From NCBI RefSeq assembly GCF_018687715.1, contig NC_056753.1:7766001-7830000 (forward strand): a stretch of 64,000 bases of DNA, read 5' to 3'. Shown piece by piece: positions 44,542 through 57,636 of this stretch (its first letter is position 1; the number at the start of each line of letters is the position of its first letter). The notes beneath the pieces are model-generated. The model ran no database searches. It was not told the DNA's origin and saw only the letters and a list, made by a program, of their open reading frames with translations. Source of the stretch: Carya illinoinensis. Taxonomy: Eukaryota > Streptophyta > Magnoliopsida > Fagales > Juglandaceae. The translations under genes were made by a program, and so were the position numbers.

Positions 44542-46300
44542 AATTTCTTTTGGGCATTCCATTCATTTTCAGCTGCAGATACTTTTATTTGATTGAGCAT
44601 TTGAGAACCGTGTACAAAATTTCTCTCTTGGGCACTCCCTCATGCTGCAGCAGCACCGTTGAAGAACTCTTTGAGGAGTCCAATTGCTGCTACAGTCTAG
44701 CCTCATCCACTGCTTTCAATCTTCATCTTCATCCATTTGGCTTGCTCTTTTTATTCCTTACTTTTTATTTTATTTTAATTTGAAGTTTATGATGTATTCT
44801 TGATATTTTTGGCTTAAAAGTATGGGTATTTATTTGCTGTTTATTTTATGTCAGTTATTTTTCTTTTTTTTAATCTTCTATTAAATATGCATTACAATTA
44901 CATTTTAGATTAATTTCAGTTTATTATTTAATTTTCAGATTAATTAAAAAATTTTAGCGTAATTGAATCTTTAATTATTAATTTCAATTTGTTAGTCTTT
45001 TACGTTCCATTTTGATACTCAAAAAAATCCAAAAGTATGAATCTAGTCTATGACTAGTGCCCTTTTATTTTCGTTGCACTCTTCCATTCATTGTACATAC
45101 CACTATTTTTGTTTATGAAACTTTTTACCATTTTATACGAGTTTGGATTTAAACAACTTTCCCTAAAGAGACGATTTAGGAATTTTATTCCTAATTATTA
45201 CACTACATCCTCCTGCACTTAGGATAACCTTTGTGCTATTCATTTTTTAATGAGTCAATAATCGATGATGTAGTATTAAATATAGATATAGGAATCAATG
45301 AAACAAGTTGTTAATTTGTACTTTATCTGAATCGAATTCTGACGTCCTTTCATAATTGAATTCCTCTTTATATAAATAATTAATCTATGGAAGAAATTTT
45401 TTTAGTATTTATTCATATAAATGGGAAAGAAAATGAAGAAAATGTTTTCCAATAAGAGATGCTTATGAATAAACCTGATCGCTTAACATTGGAGTAGAGG
45501 CAATTATGTTGTGAGAACATAAATCTCTTTGAGGAAATGTCGAAGTTTCAGCGATATTGTTGGAAGTAAGAAGTGTTATCTCTGCTAAAGCGGAAGCATT
45601 GTTATGCATGTTAATTTCAAAAGAATTGATATTTGAAGATGATCTAATTTCTCTTATACAAATGATTTCATTCTCGTTTAAACGAGAATGGAGAACATGT
45701 TAAGACTGTGTTTGCATTTGAATTTTATTATTTAGAGGTTTTTTCAATTTAGCATATTTCTCTCTCTTTTTTTAGTGGATCATTTCCTTTTTCTCCTTTG
45801 ATAGACCGGCATACCAATTTCTTTTTGCTGGATATTTTTCACACTCTTCAAGATTTATTTATAGAAGAAGTTTTATTTATAAAAGAAATTAGATAAAATT
45901 GAAAAGAATTCGTGTCAGTGATGTTTAAATGTATTTAATAATGTGGTCTTACCATTTGGCATAAAGTTATAAAAGGTTATAAATTTCAGAATGTTATCTA
46001 AAACACATTTCAGAACATATCAAAGATGTAAGTAGATATGAGTATATAGGGAGACATGATACATAACAAATATTACATGCATTTATAGATAAAGCAACAT
46101 AAGAAAGCAATTAAATCCAAATAATTTCATACAGAATATATCAAACAAACCAAATAAGATGGTAGATATAACGAATATATTAAAAGGAAAAAATATCATG
46201 AGGAAAGGAAATATTCATAAAACAAACATATAATGTCAAATTTTTATTCTAGCTACAAGTGCATTTATACAAATATAAAAAAAAAATTGAATAACATTTT
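44542..46300. other. AT-rich, nothing identified
   Basis: Continues the pre-insertion target (TTTCTTTTGGGCATTCCATT). A 77-codon ORF at 44550 has no recognisable motif. Confidence 0.5.
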
Positions 46301-46309
46301 CTTAAATGA

Positions 46310-46800
46310 GATAGAAGAGAATATACCAAAAAGTAGGCGACAAGTACAAGAATAGTGGAAATAGACGAAATTGACAACAATCGAATTGAAGAACAATAAA
46401 GTAAGAACAAAAGCAGCAAATCTATTAAAAAAATATTAGATTAGAAAATATAAATAGAAATTTTTTTTAATTATATTTCTTAAATAGAACTATATTAATA
46501 TATTAAAAATAATAAAATATTAAATAAATAAATTCGGTATTTATAGGAAAAAAATTTAGAAGGAAAGAAATAATGCAACAAATGAGATTTGTTATTAATA
46601 CTATTTTTAATACAACAATTTGTTATGAATATCACATTTTTTTTTATTAATATAAAAATTAATATTTAACAATTAATATTATATGTTGCAAATATCAAGT
46701 TTCTTAATAGCACCAGAAAATTTATTTTTCCTAAAGTGTATTGTTCTATACAATCTAAAAGAAAAGATTTGTTATTAAAGAAATAAATTCATTTAATGAA
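46310..46800 (+). repeat. Left copy of a diverged direct repeat flanking the CACTA element
   Basis: Shares order and wording with 58640-59290, e.g. AGTGGAAATAGACGAAA vs AGTGGAAGTAGAGAAAA, AACAATAAAGTAAGAA vs AACAATGAAATAAGAA, and ACTATATTAATATATTAA vs ACTATATTAAAATATTAA. Confidence 0.6.
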
Positions 46801-46993
46801 CCCTAAACCCATGCACTCTAAATATTGTCTTAAATACATGTGCATTTATATTAATACAAAACAAATGATTTTCTTTTGATAATTGTGTTTTTTAGCTGAA
46901 AATACCTAAATTAAATTCTCTTTAATAATATTATAATATAAATTAGGAACAATTTGACTAATCTATTCCTAACAAATATTTAACAAAAATATG

Positions 46994-47240
46994 TACTACA
47001 AGAAATCTAACCTATTGCAACAATTTTTATATTTTTGTAAAAAATATTACTGTAAAAAATTATCTATTGCAGCGATTTCTGAATCGTTGCTCAGCTTTTC
47101 TTTCGAAATTCATAATTTTTTTACTTTTTATAATTGCAACGAAAAATATGACATTTGCAACGATTTTAATCATTATTTTGTAAAAACATGTCGCAGCGAC
47201 CAAATAATAGACTCTATTGCGTCTGGGTGCCAAAGTTATC
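46994..47240 (+). repeat. CACTA left terminal inverted repeat and subterminal region
   Basis: TACTACAAGAAATC at the tip (first base T instead of C), then TTGCAACAAT, TTGCAGCGATTT and TTGCAACGATTT motifs within 250 bp. Confidence 0.75.
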
Positions 47241-47259
47241 ACGAAATCACTTTTATTCC

Positions 47260-47746
47260 CACCCCCCCCCCCCGGGCGGGGGATTTCTTTCTTGCTTCTG
47301 CCTTCTCCACTTCTCTCTGTTCTCTCGTTCCCCAAAGGAAAACTCTTCTTGCAAGCAAGCAGCGGACCGAATTGTGCACCAACGCTGACGTGGATTAAAT
47401 AAAACGGCACGTTTCGTCTGGAACGGGAAGGGAATTTAAATGAGATAAGGAACTGAAACGCACCGTTTAGTCCAATCACCCATTCTTGTTTGTTCCTCCT
47501 CTTCGCATTCCTTCACTCTCTCTCCATTCTCCTCCATTCTCTTCACTTCTCCCCTGTTGATTCTCGTTCTCTCCTCCGTCAAAATCCATCGTGATTGTCT
47601 TCTTTTGTTATGAACCCTAACCTAAGTTGATGTCCTCTTCTTATGTCATTTAATCCCCATTTTTTGTTCCAAACCCTAATCCCTGCAAATCCCTCTTCTC
47701 CGTGAAAAGCTCGTTGAGAGCAACGTTTATTCTTCTCAACCACAGG

Positions 47747-47818
<72 letters not shown>

Positions 47819-47830
47819 GAAGTTTCAATA
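47260..47830 (+). other. TC-rich 5'UTR/promoter-like stretch in the CACTA
   Basis: C-run at 47261-47274, then CT-rich sequence with AAACCCTAA words and (TC)33 at 47749-47814 next to a CAG|GTATCT donor-like site. It resembles the 5' UTR and first intron start of a plant gene, but no coding exon was recognised. Confidence 0.4.
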
Positions 47831-50800
47831 ACTGATTAATTTTGTGTTGTGGCTATATTTTCATTTTTTGGTTATCAAAAGTTAGGTTTCGAATTTAGGT
47901 TTTTGATCTGGTATGTATTTACTTAGGTTTTTAATTTCAATTTTGTATTGTGTATATATTTTGATTTTGTGGTTTTCAAAAGTTAGGTTTTTCGTAAGGT
48001 TGACAGAAAATAAGAAATTTCCTTTGACGAATTATTGATTTTTCTTGACACTGAAAAGGTTGACAGAAAATCAAATAGATGAGAAACAGCTTACCAGTAT
48101 CCCATTCATGAAACGTGCAAGAATACTTTGTACAATTGCGTATGCAGCTAGATCCAGTTCATTAACATGGCCAACAAAAAGCTGTTTCGCCACATACATT
48201 CCAAAGTCAACTGGTTCATTGAGTCAACGCTTTTAGTTTGCTTTTCTTGTTTTGGAAGCATGGACTTTGATACCAACTATGTCCCAAGACCCCATCCATG
48301 ACCCAAACTCTAGGCTCAGTCGGTGCGCTGTCCATTTTCATGACCATTAATTAGAAGCCCCTTTCTGAATTAATCCACCAAGTTATAAATAAAATATAAG
48401 CACTCATTTGGTTTTCTGTCAATTATACCTTCAATAAGCACTCATTTGTGAAGCGACTTGAAAATAAAATATACATGCATCTAGTTGCTAGTTGAAGTTT
48501 CAGCTTGATAGTTATTTACTTGTTATCTTCACTAATAAATGCATTATTTTGATGTTGATTAGAATCGCTATTGGTGATCTGTATAACTTGGTCTATTCAG
48601 CTGAATGGTTGTTGGTGGTGCTTAAAACAATCCATACTTGTTTGGAGCTGCAAAAAAGAATATTTTCTTTAATCTTCTATATGCTGAAGGCAGTAGCTCA
48701 ATGTTGCAGTTATGATGAGGATGCGCAACATATAGCAATGGATGTACCAATAAGAAGTGATTTGATTCAAGTTTGAAGCACTATATGAACAAGGGAAGGT
48801 AAAAGAGAATTAGGATTGAGGCCACTAGAGATGACAGAGTGATCTGTAATGTTAAGGAAGATATGACCTTTTTTTAGGAAGCTGCCAATAAGCTATTGGT
48901 TTACCAGAGTTTTTGGTAAGTTTAGATTATTAGAGGGGTTTTGGTTCTTCTTCCATTTAGGTCCTGACTTTTTGGAAGCTGTTTGATGTATCATTCGAGT
49001 AGTTCTTATGTTGTAATTTAGGAAAGAGGTGTGATCTTTGGACATGTTTCTTTTCTCATATTGTTGTGAACTGTAACTTACAAAAATAATTGTTATAATT
49101 ACGAACTTTGAGGCGAATGAAGAAATTTTTTGTCCTGGTGGGATGGACTTCTTCTTTGCCAAATTTGAATGCTCCTTTACTTGTGTTTTGACCCCGAGAA
49201 CAAGATCTGGCCTTGGACATTTTGGATAAAAGTTAAATCTTGCTGTCATTGTCGCTCGTTTTCCACATTGCTCCAAACAAAAGTTGTCCAAAAAGCAGAA
49301 AAATTTGTACACAAGCTAACATGGAAAAAGTTGGGAGTGTCGACATAGTGATTCTTCTTTTTCCCTTTTGCACTGATAATTGTTAGTTTGCAAATTGTCT
49401 ACGGTCTTATGCAAAAAATCAACGACTGGGTTTCTTCACAAATTAATTATGTCTCTAGCTATATACGGTCTCATGCAAAAAGTCGATAAGTAAATTATAA
49501 TTTATTAACATAAAAAAAAAGTATTTAACATCAGTACAATATTCCTCGATCTAACATCAGTACAATATTCCTCAAACAGATTTTTCCCATGTACATTGAC
49601 TTATAGCGATGGTTGTGTCCCAGTCAAGCTATCTAGTTGGGTTTCATCCACTCCAAATTGCATCTGTGAACATAATATAATAGTTAAAAACTCATTCACA
49701 TGTAACAAAATCAATCAGTTTAGAACAAAAACCATCACACTTTCTTGAGTCTCAATCTCGGCAAAGCAAAACTAGGTTCCACTAAGGCCCAACACTTTGG
49801 TAGTACTTTGGGGCAGCTAAAAAGAAAAAAAAAGTAGATCAATTTAAAGGATGAAATAATCAAGTCAAACACCATGAGATCTCTTACAAGAAACACAAGG
49901 GTATGTAATATCTCAGCAGCTCAAAACTTATCTTTATTGAGAGGTATGCAATATATTCTAACCTTCATTTTAATAATCTCTTGCTTTTAGATCTTTGTAT
50001 AAAAAGTATCTCTCTCTCTCTCTCTCTCTCTCAACACATCCACCAAGAAATTATGATCTGGAAAATCTGGGTGGGTTCCCCAATAGCATTATCAAAAATG
50101 TCAACCCAAGCACATTCAAGCCAACAGTAATCTCTTCTGAACTGAAAGAAATAACAACACTTTGTTCTTCTCAAATAGCTTTGGTGTATATGTACCCTGC
50201 ATGTGAAGGAAGATATTGTAATGCCAGAATAGACTTTTTGGAAAATATATATTCACATAGAGAGGTGAGAATCTAGTGGGATCTAAATTGTTTCTCTGCT
50301 ATGATATTTCCTTCAACTATGCAATCTTTATATATTTGTTACGCACGAGGCAATTGAAGGACTTCAAGGAGTAACCATCAAGGACTTCTCAGTATGGCAA
50401 GAAAATAAATTAATTTTGATGGATCAGCTATCAAATAATTATTAAGAGATTAATTTTTCCATAAACTTTTTGGCATGATCTCCTAATTTTTTATAGACAA
50501 CATAAAGGAATTTATCGATTTGACAGTGTCTTATGATTAGTCTAATTACCAAATGTTTTCAAGAAAGTTCCTTTACTTCATTATATGTTCTTTAATTCAA
50601 TCAAAGAGTAATGTGATCTAAATTGATGGAATTGTTATTTCCTGTACAAAAGCAACATTTTGCAGGAAGTATACCCATTTTGACTGGCCAAAAATATGGT
50701 AAAAGATCTAGTCGACCAGTAGAACTTGCAGCTATAATTTTTTTTCTCCACAAAAAAGTGTGCAAGGAAAATGAGTGATCTACTTGGTTTGCATACTAAT

Positions 50801-51600
50801 TAGCATGAGCAGTGGTTCATCGAGGGTCAAATTGCAGGGTGAGTACTTCTAGAATTCAACTGGGTTCTTTAACATTAGCAAGTAAAGTTCATGAATGATC
50901 ACTACAGGTTGACGTACATGACTCTAAAGGTAAGGGAATGTTTGATTTCTCATCCTTATTTATTAGAATGTTGTCATGATTATGAAGAAATTACAATTAA
51001 TCAATTGAAAAACTACATATGTATATACAGGGTGCATGTCACACTGCTTTAGAATACAAGCAACCTAGTGTGCCTTGCCATGGTCGTACCGTTGCAGTGG
51101 TTCATGTCGAAACTGATTCCAAACATTTTGATAGGAAGAAACCCAGAACAATAAAATATCAGGCATTAGAATAAATGGCTCAAAAACTTACCATTGGCAG
51201 ATCCATTAGAAAGGCACAGTGATGACTGTGAGATAGAGGCTATCCAAATGGAGACCCCGTGAAGGGGGGCGGCATCAATCTGAGAGATTGAAATCTAGAG
51301 AACAAGATACAAATTGTTGACAGAGGCTTGCGAGAAAGGGAGACCGACGAAGAGAACTATGAGAGGCTTACTTAGGTGGTGGTCGCGGAGGAGATCCGCC
51401 AATCTGCAGAGGAGATGAAAATGGAGAAAATAGAGCTACACCTGGGACCTTAGTTGAGGAGGAGCAGGAGGGGAAAAGCCACCTGAGATTCCTGTGGAGG
51501 AGTAGAAGCCATGGAGGGGAGACTGAGGGAAGATATGAAAATGGCAGACCTTTCTTTCTTCTTCGTATTTAACATGGAAAACTCTTCTTGTAGGCGCTTA
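47831..51600. other. CACTA interior, nothing firmly identified
   Basis: ORFs up to 139 codons without known motifs. A 21-bp direct duplication (AACATCAGTACAATATTCCT and one more base) lies at ~49527-49575. (TC)n at ~50008-50031. Confidence 0.4.
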
Positions 51601-51624
51601 GCGTACCAAATCGACTAGAGGAAG

Positions 51625-51725
51625 TGGTCGCGCAGAGGAAGTGGTGCGGATGAGTTGGTCGCGCGGAGGAACTGAGGAACTAGTCGCGCGGAGGAGCTGA
51701 GGGACTGGTCGCGCAGAGCAGGTTG
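51625..51725 (+). repeat. GGTCGCGCRGAGGA short tandem repeats
   Basis: GGTCGCGCAGAGGA, GGTCGCGCGGAGGA, AGTCGCGCGGAGGA and GGTCGCGCAGAGCA recur at ~30-bp spacing with GAACTGAGG-type spacers. Confidence 0.7.
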
Positions 51726-51849
51726 AAGAAGAGCTGGAAGGGAAAAATGGCAAAAAGAAGCGTGCAGAAGAGATGTCATTTGCCTCTTTTTTGTTTTTTA
51801 TAATAATATTTCCGCTGCTACGTCATTGATGGTGCGCATTTTCGTCCGC

Positions 51850-52027
51850 GGGCTGCTTGCATATAGAAGAACTCCTCTGCAAAATCGCACGCCCACCCCA
51901 AGCTTCTCCACCCCATTTTCAGAAATTTATTTCCCTTGTAGTGTCTTTGCCCCGGCAGGTCCTCTGCGCCCGCGTCGTCTCCCTACATTTCCCCTGTAGT
52001 GTCTCTTTCCCTCCCTCTAATCTCCTC

Positions 52028-52067
<40 letters not shown>

Positions 52068-52285
52068 TGCCCTAACACCTCTTGTGCAAAAATCCTTAGA
52101 TTGATCCGCTCCACCCACCGGCCATGCCTTCCACCGCCACTCGACTTGCGACTCCACAAGAAACACGTGACTTTGGATATAGGTACTCTTGTGCCTCTCT
52201 ATATCTCTGTGATTGATATCCCCACTGAGGAGGCTGTTGTGATTGATTCCCGGATGCCCATTTTTATCCTGTCCCTGTGCTAGAT
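51850..52285 (+). other. Second CT-rich UTR-like stretch with a short ORF
   Basis: (CT)n at ~52030-52062 precedes an ATG at 52064 that opens 73 codons (MCPNTSCAKILRLIRSTH...). I recognise no domain in it. Confidence 0.3.
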
Positions 52286-53103
52286 TTTTCTCTTGTTCTG
52301 GTCAATTTCAGTTCTACTCATTTGTGCCCCTTAGTTGTGTTTGTTTGTGTGGATTTTTCCTTATTGGCGGCAGAACCTTTTTGGAAATTTCTTCCTTCTG
52401 CAACTGCATCCTTTAGTTCATAGTTTGTTAATGATAAATGTAAACATTTTAATCAATGTGACCCGAAATCTGCTCCATAGTGCATGCAAGACCCACATAA
52501 GAACAAAGAATTAGCGTCTAGTAACTAGGACAACTTTTATATATAAATCTCACCTCAGACTGAAACTTAGTATTCAATCTTGCCTGGAACCCACACACGT
52601 GAAAAATAAGAAAAGAAAAAAAGACAAAACAATTGTGGTGCCAGTTTGTGTCACATAAATCTTATTATTGTTTTGTACTTATTGGGACCGAGGAAAATAA
52701 AGGTGGGATTAATTTTTTTTTTCTTTGGTTGTGATTCAAAACTAATAAAACAATGTGATGTTCCAATTTTAAAATAATTTGTTGTTCCAATTCATTTTGT
52801 TTGTCAGTTATGGAGGAATACGGTATTAATGAATTGTGAATTATTAATGTTCTATGTTCATTTGATGATTATTTTTTTTGTTTTCAAGATGATAGATAAT
52901 GAGTATAAATTTATTTATTACCGATAAAAAGGTATAGATTTACATATTAAAAAAATATTTTTAGTATAAAGTTTATATATATATATATGCATATATTGAG
53001 TAATCTTGAAATGCTACATCGGTACACACTGTCTTTAGGATTATTTATCATGCTTTTTTTGTTCTTACCCTTTCTTCCATTCAATCTCTCATAAACTCAA
53101 TAT

Positions 53104-53193
53104 CGGCTTCATGCAAAAGAAGTTGCTAATTCACTGGATCTTTCCAAGTATGATGGCATTGTTTGTGTCTGTGGGGATGGAATCTTGGTTGAG
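53104..53193 (+). pseudogene. Sphingosine kinase (SPHK/LCBK) exon fragment captured in the CACTA
   Basis: Reads RLHAKEVANSLDLSKYDGIV then CVCGDGILVE, matching the DAGK-catalytic core of plant sphingosine kinases, where the nucleotide-binding motif is SGDGILVE; Ser is Cys here. It ends GAG|GTAGTT at a donor-like site. I could not find the neighbouring exons (VVNGLL or PFGGK parts) on either side, so it is an isolated fragment. Confidence 0.65.
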
Positions 53194-53199
53194 GTAGTT

Positions 53200-55379
53200 T
53201 AACTTTTTTTAGTTGGCTAGAATATGCATTATGTGCTCTAGTAGTGAAAATGATAAATCTTTTACCAATAATAATAATAATAAAAAAAGTAGTGAAAATG
53301 ATAATTATACATTGAACGCCATTATACAGATTGTGGAAACTACACCAAAGAATGAATTATGATGTTGCCCACATCACTTCCCTTAGGTAATTTTAAGATC
53401 TAATTCTAGGATAGAGCTACCAATTGACAGCTAGTGTCTGACTTCATCAAAGCACTTGCAGTTTGAAGGGAGATGTGTCATATGTAATTTTGTCCGGCCT
53501 TATTTATTTGGAGCCCAATCTGTAATCTCAAAAAATTGATTGACGTGGTTCTTTTTCCCTCCTTTTTGAGTATGGTTATATATTCATCTGCTATACATAA
53601 ACGCATGCCAAAACTTTTTTAATTTAAGGACTTCCATTTTCCCAATTTCTGCCGTTCTTGTCAGTGGAGTTCTGCTATTAAGGATTGTGCTGCTGGATTA
53701 AGATGACGTTTCATTAACCCACATTGAAATTTCTATATACTTGGCTTGCAGTTCTATACTTTTCCTACTCTAATTATATGCAGATATATTAATATAAGAT
53801 TGTAGTTAACCATATTAGTCTAACTTTGTACTGTTGGGTACTGTTGGGGTTTGACCTTTTCATGTTAGGTAATTCCCACAAAGCCTAAATGCATGTCAAA
53901 ATGTAGTGCTAGATTTAAATCATAAAGTCTATAATTGACTAATCATTTTTGCTTCAGTGAAAGCTATGGCAATTGTGGTGTAAATGCACAATCAACAAAG
54001 GCCACAGTTATTTTACTGCAATCATGTTTACTTTCTAGCACTTCTAGCACAACTTAGATGGAATTTGAGATACTATTCATGACAATAACCTATGGTCATT
54101 TTAATTCATGTGTCATCGAAATAGGCATCATTACATGCATGTAGAAGACAAAAAATTGTCTCATGAGATTGCAAGCAAGAAAAAGAAGACTTCATTTGTT
54201 TTTAATTCCATTTAAGGGGAATTATCGACTTTCAAGAGAAACATATTTGCTGGTTTTGGTTTGAAAATAAAAATAAAACCAGTACTATTGAATGAATATT
54301 TGGTGAAAGTTGATACTTTTAACTAAGCTTGTTGTCTCAATCATGGTTAAGCTTTGGCATGCATGTGTAATCTGATCCCTGAGTTTTGGATATGAAAAGC
54401 CATGGATTTTGACAATTAAGTTTGTAAATAATGGCTTTGTATTTTTAGTTCTTTTATATATATATTAACGTGATTTCAACATGTGAGATGATAATTATAT
54501 ATATAAGGTGCCCTTTACTTGCAAGGTTTGACTCGACAAACTCAAAACTGATAGTTTCTCCTCAAACATAGAAGAGGAAATGGAGAAAATTGTGTCTTCT
54601 ATTCTTCCAAATTACATGCTCAAAGGTTAGATGACAGCTCCTTTAACTAGATGTCGAGTATAATTAATTTGGATCCTCTACTGTCAAAAGACTAAGACTT
54701 GCAGTGATGAGAGAAAGATAAGAAAGATAAATACATAGAGTAGATCCTATAGCATTTACATTTTCATGTATCTATCTTTGTCCAAGATTCTCTATGATTC
54801 ATGTCTACCAAAGAAATTCTTTGCTTGATACTTTGCTAGGTGGCTGGTGGCAGATGTATGCATGGTTGGATCACCTGCTAATATGTCACAAGTTTATTTT
54901 TTCTTTTTGCATCGCATAGGAGTTCTTGGCGCCACTTCTTTTACTTTATAAAACTAGCATTATGAACTATATATTTTTTTCAAGAAAATTCATTAAAGTT
55001 TCTCGATCCCTTACCATATATATATATATATATATATTTTGTTCATATAATAAAAAATGCTATCAAGTAAACAAACAGCAACCTAGCTAGCTAATAAAAA
55101 GTAAACAAATTTGAGACTTGTAATTTCCCTTTGTTGAATATACCTGAAGACCTCATCTGCTGTGATTTTTTTGCACTTTGTAATGTTAGATATCTTTGAG
55201 TTTATCTTTAGATCATTGCTTTTAGCCCGTGACTAGTAATTTTCTGAGAGGAATATCAAATTGTGAGAGAATATAATTTTTGGCATTTGAACAAGAGTAA
55301 TTAGGTACAAGTCTCAATTACTCTCTTGCTTTGTGCAAACATTTTGTAAAACTATGGGCCTCACAAAAAAAATGAATTT
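53200..55379. other. CACTA interior, nothing identified
   Basis: AT-rich, low-complexity. (TA)n at ~55016-55036. Confidence 0.4.
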
Positions 55380-55960
55380 TCATACTTTTTTTATAAAAGA
55401 ACTACACGAGGCTTGTGAGGTTCTGCAGTTTTTGGTGTATTTGTTTCCATAGGATAGAGGGGCTGGTGAAATTGTTTCTGGAAAATCACATCATTCATTC
55501 TGTTCCATAATCTCCATGCCACCACATCCATTTCTGTCAGCACTTCTCCATTCAAGTCTTCTACTAAGCTGCCATCATTTCTCTAAATGTTTGTTATCTT
55601 ATACTCTTTTTATTTAGCTGTCTGGATCACATTCCCCACACATCTCTGGCCGATTCACATTCCCAAATGGCATGTGTAACACTACCTACATGCCATTGGC
55701 AGATTGGGCAAGCAGGTTCATCGACAATTTTCTTTTTGAAAAGGTTTTGTTTCGTTTGTAAGATGTCATTGCATGCTTTCTATAGAAATAATTTCTCAGC
55801 ATTAGGCACATTAAGTTTCCATAGTTTCCCCCAATTTCCTTGTGTTTGAATGCAGCTTGATTGTCCATTTGCCCTCTATATAAGCTCATTTTGCAAGTGA
55901 TATGCAGTTTCCCATCTTCTTCCTTTCTGTTTCATTTTTTTATATGTTGTTTATATGATG
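55380..55960 (-). mobile_element. LINE zf-RVT C-terminal scrap
   Basis: The - strand reads LMCLMLRNYFYRKHAMTSYK, NKTFSKRKLSMNLLAQSANG, stop, VVLHMPFGNVNR, EMCGECD, then GCGGMEIMEQNE and DVIFRN-like pieces. This is the pattern of plant LINE zinc-binding RT ends (LFLWRACHN..LPTK..L, WGEC, RNDVIF). It is a different LINE family from the ones at 1-18150. Confidence 0.55.
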
Positions 55961-57553
55961 GTCTAAGTTCTGGGTATTAGCATATTGCAAATTCATGTTG
56001 CTAGGCATTTTGCCAAAACGCACTTTTTACAAAATGTTTATGGCCCTTTTTGCGATGAAGTGTTAAGCATTGCATCTAGGAACTTTCACTAATCATCATG
56101 AGAGACATTGCTAGAATATTTATGGTTTTTGGTGGAAAACAATATAATAAGAAAAATTGACAGAACATGTTGATCATTACAAATACACATTGTCTAAATC
56201 ACAGCCAGGTTGGGGTTGAAAACACGTACATTAACCAAAAAAAAAAAAACCATGCATAATGCTAAAACTAATATAGCTTGTTTCCTTGTGATCTTATTAT
56301 CTTCACATGCGTTCCTTTATCAACTCAGCTTGATGTATTTCAGACACTATTTTGGGTTCAGTAATGTAGAAGATCAACTAATTTCAAATGAAATCACTGC
56401 TGAAGATTAGCAACATTTAAATTTTAATTTAAATATGTACAGCTATACAAGTAAAATATATACTGCATGTAATTGCTTGTACAACAATTAGTTTTAAATG
56501 CATTTATATATATACTGCATGTATACCACAAATAAAATAATTCTTTCAAACATCTTTACAGTCTATTTCTTCACAAGCAGCTTTGCTAAAAGTGCTAGTT
56601 TCCTTGTGAAAAGTGTTTTGCTTAAATGACTGTAAGATAATTCCTTTTTTAGCCTGACTTTATGGCAATTGGCGATGATGAAGGAACATTAAAGTTAATT
56701 TTCAAATTTTTGAGTATTATTTTATTGTTCATGCCAATGTATGCTCTATTAAGTTAATCGATTTACGTAATGGCTCTCTTTATTTATCATTGACAGGTTG
56801 GAGTTGGAGAGATCGAAATATCAAAAATGCTGAACAATGAATCCACCCCCCCAACATGATGCAGACGTGTTATAGCTATTCTATCCTAGCCACAATGCCT
56901 AGGTGCACATTGTTATAGATGGCATGATATAATTTTTAAATATAGAGAAGCATGACAGTTGAACAATTTGAATGAATGTGGACATTTTCAATTAATGTTT
57001 AGAAGCAAAAAATGTGTTCTATATATTTAGTAGTTTGTAAGTTGTAGGTTTTGGGTTCAAATTGATCCACCCCAATGCATATAGCCTATAACTACATTAA
57101 TGTGAATTTGCCACTGGCTTTGGATGAATGAATGTGTTTGATTTATTATATTAGATGAAAATGGCATTCAAAGATTTGATTTATAATGAAAGTTTCTGGA
57201 TTTTTCTTTATGTTTCCTATTTCTAAATTCAGTGTTGGATAAACATTATAAGTGTTATATAACAATGGAATAGAAAGAATCATATGTTTATGTGTGATCG
57301 TTTCATGTAGGTGAAAAGCTTGTGGTGATTATTATAATGTGGATTATGATTGAAAAGTATTCCACAATGAATGATGAATTAATCTTAATTTAAATGACTT
57401 AAATTAATTGCAGTGTAAGGTATTAAAAAAAGTTAATTTATTATTTAAGGCTAGTCACTAAATTGATTAAATTATTATTTAGTGTCTGACATGAACAAGA
57501 TAAAAAAAGTATTAATAAGATAAATAATATATTTTAGATTAAGTGCAAAAATG

Positions 57554-57588
<35 letters not shown>

Positions 57589-57636
57589 ACCAATGTCTCT
57601 GGCGAGAGTGGGGAAAAAAATGCACCAAAAATGTAA
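55961..57636. other. CACTA interior, nothing firmly identified
   Basis: A stretch at 56656-56690 reads PDFMAIGDDEGTLK after TTTTTTAG and could be another captured exon, but I cannot name it. (CA)n(TA)n at ~57554-57588. Confidence 0.3.

Noticed and set aside
48892..49312. 139-codon - strand ORF in the CACTA
   Set aside because: No recognisable motif, Lys/Asn/Ser-rich, no conserved context.
50900..50915. CACTACAGGTTG as a CACTA left end
   Set aside because: Diverges after the first seven bases from both recognised termini, and no target duplication.
51926..51941. TTTCCCTTGTAGTG as another CACTA right end
   Set aside because: No matching left end CACTACAAGGGAAA was found, and the 46994/58507 pair has matching ends and target copies.
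56656..56690. PDFMAIGDDEGTLK as a WD-repeat protein exon
   Set aside because: Too short to name the family and the following sequence loses any pattern.
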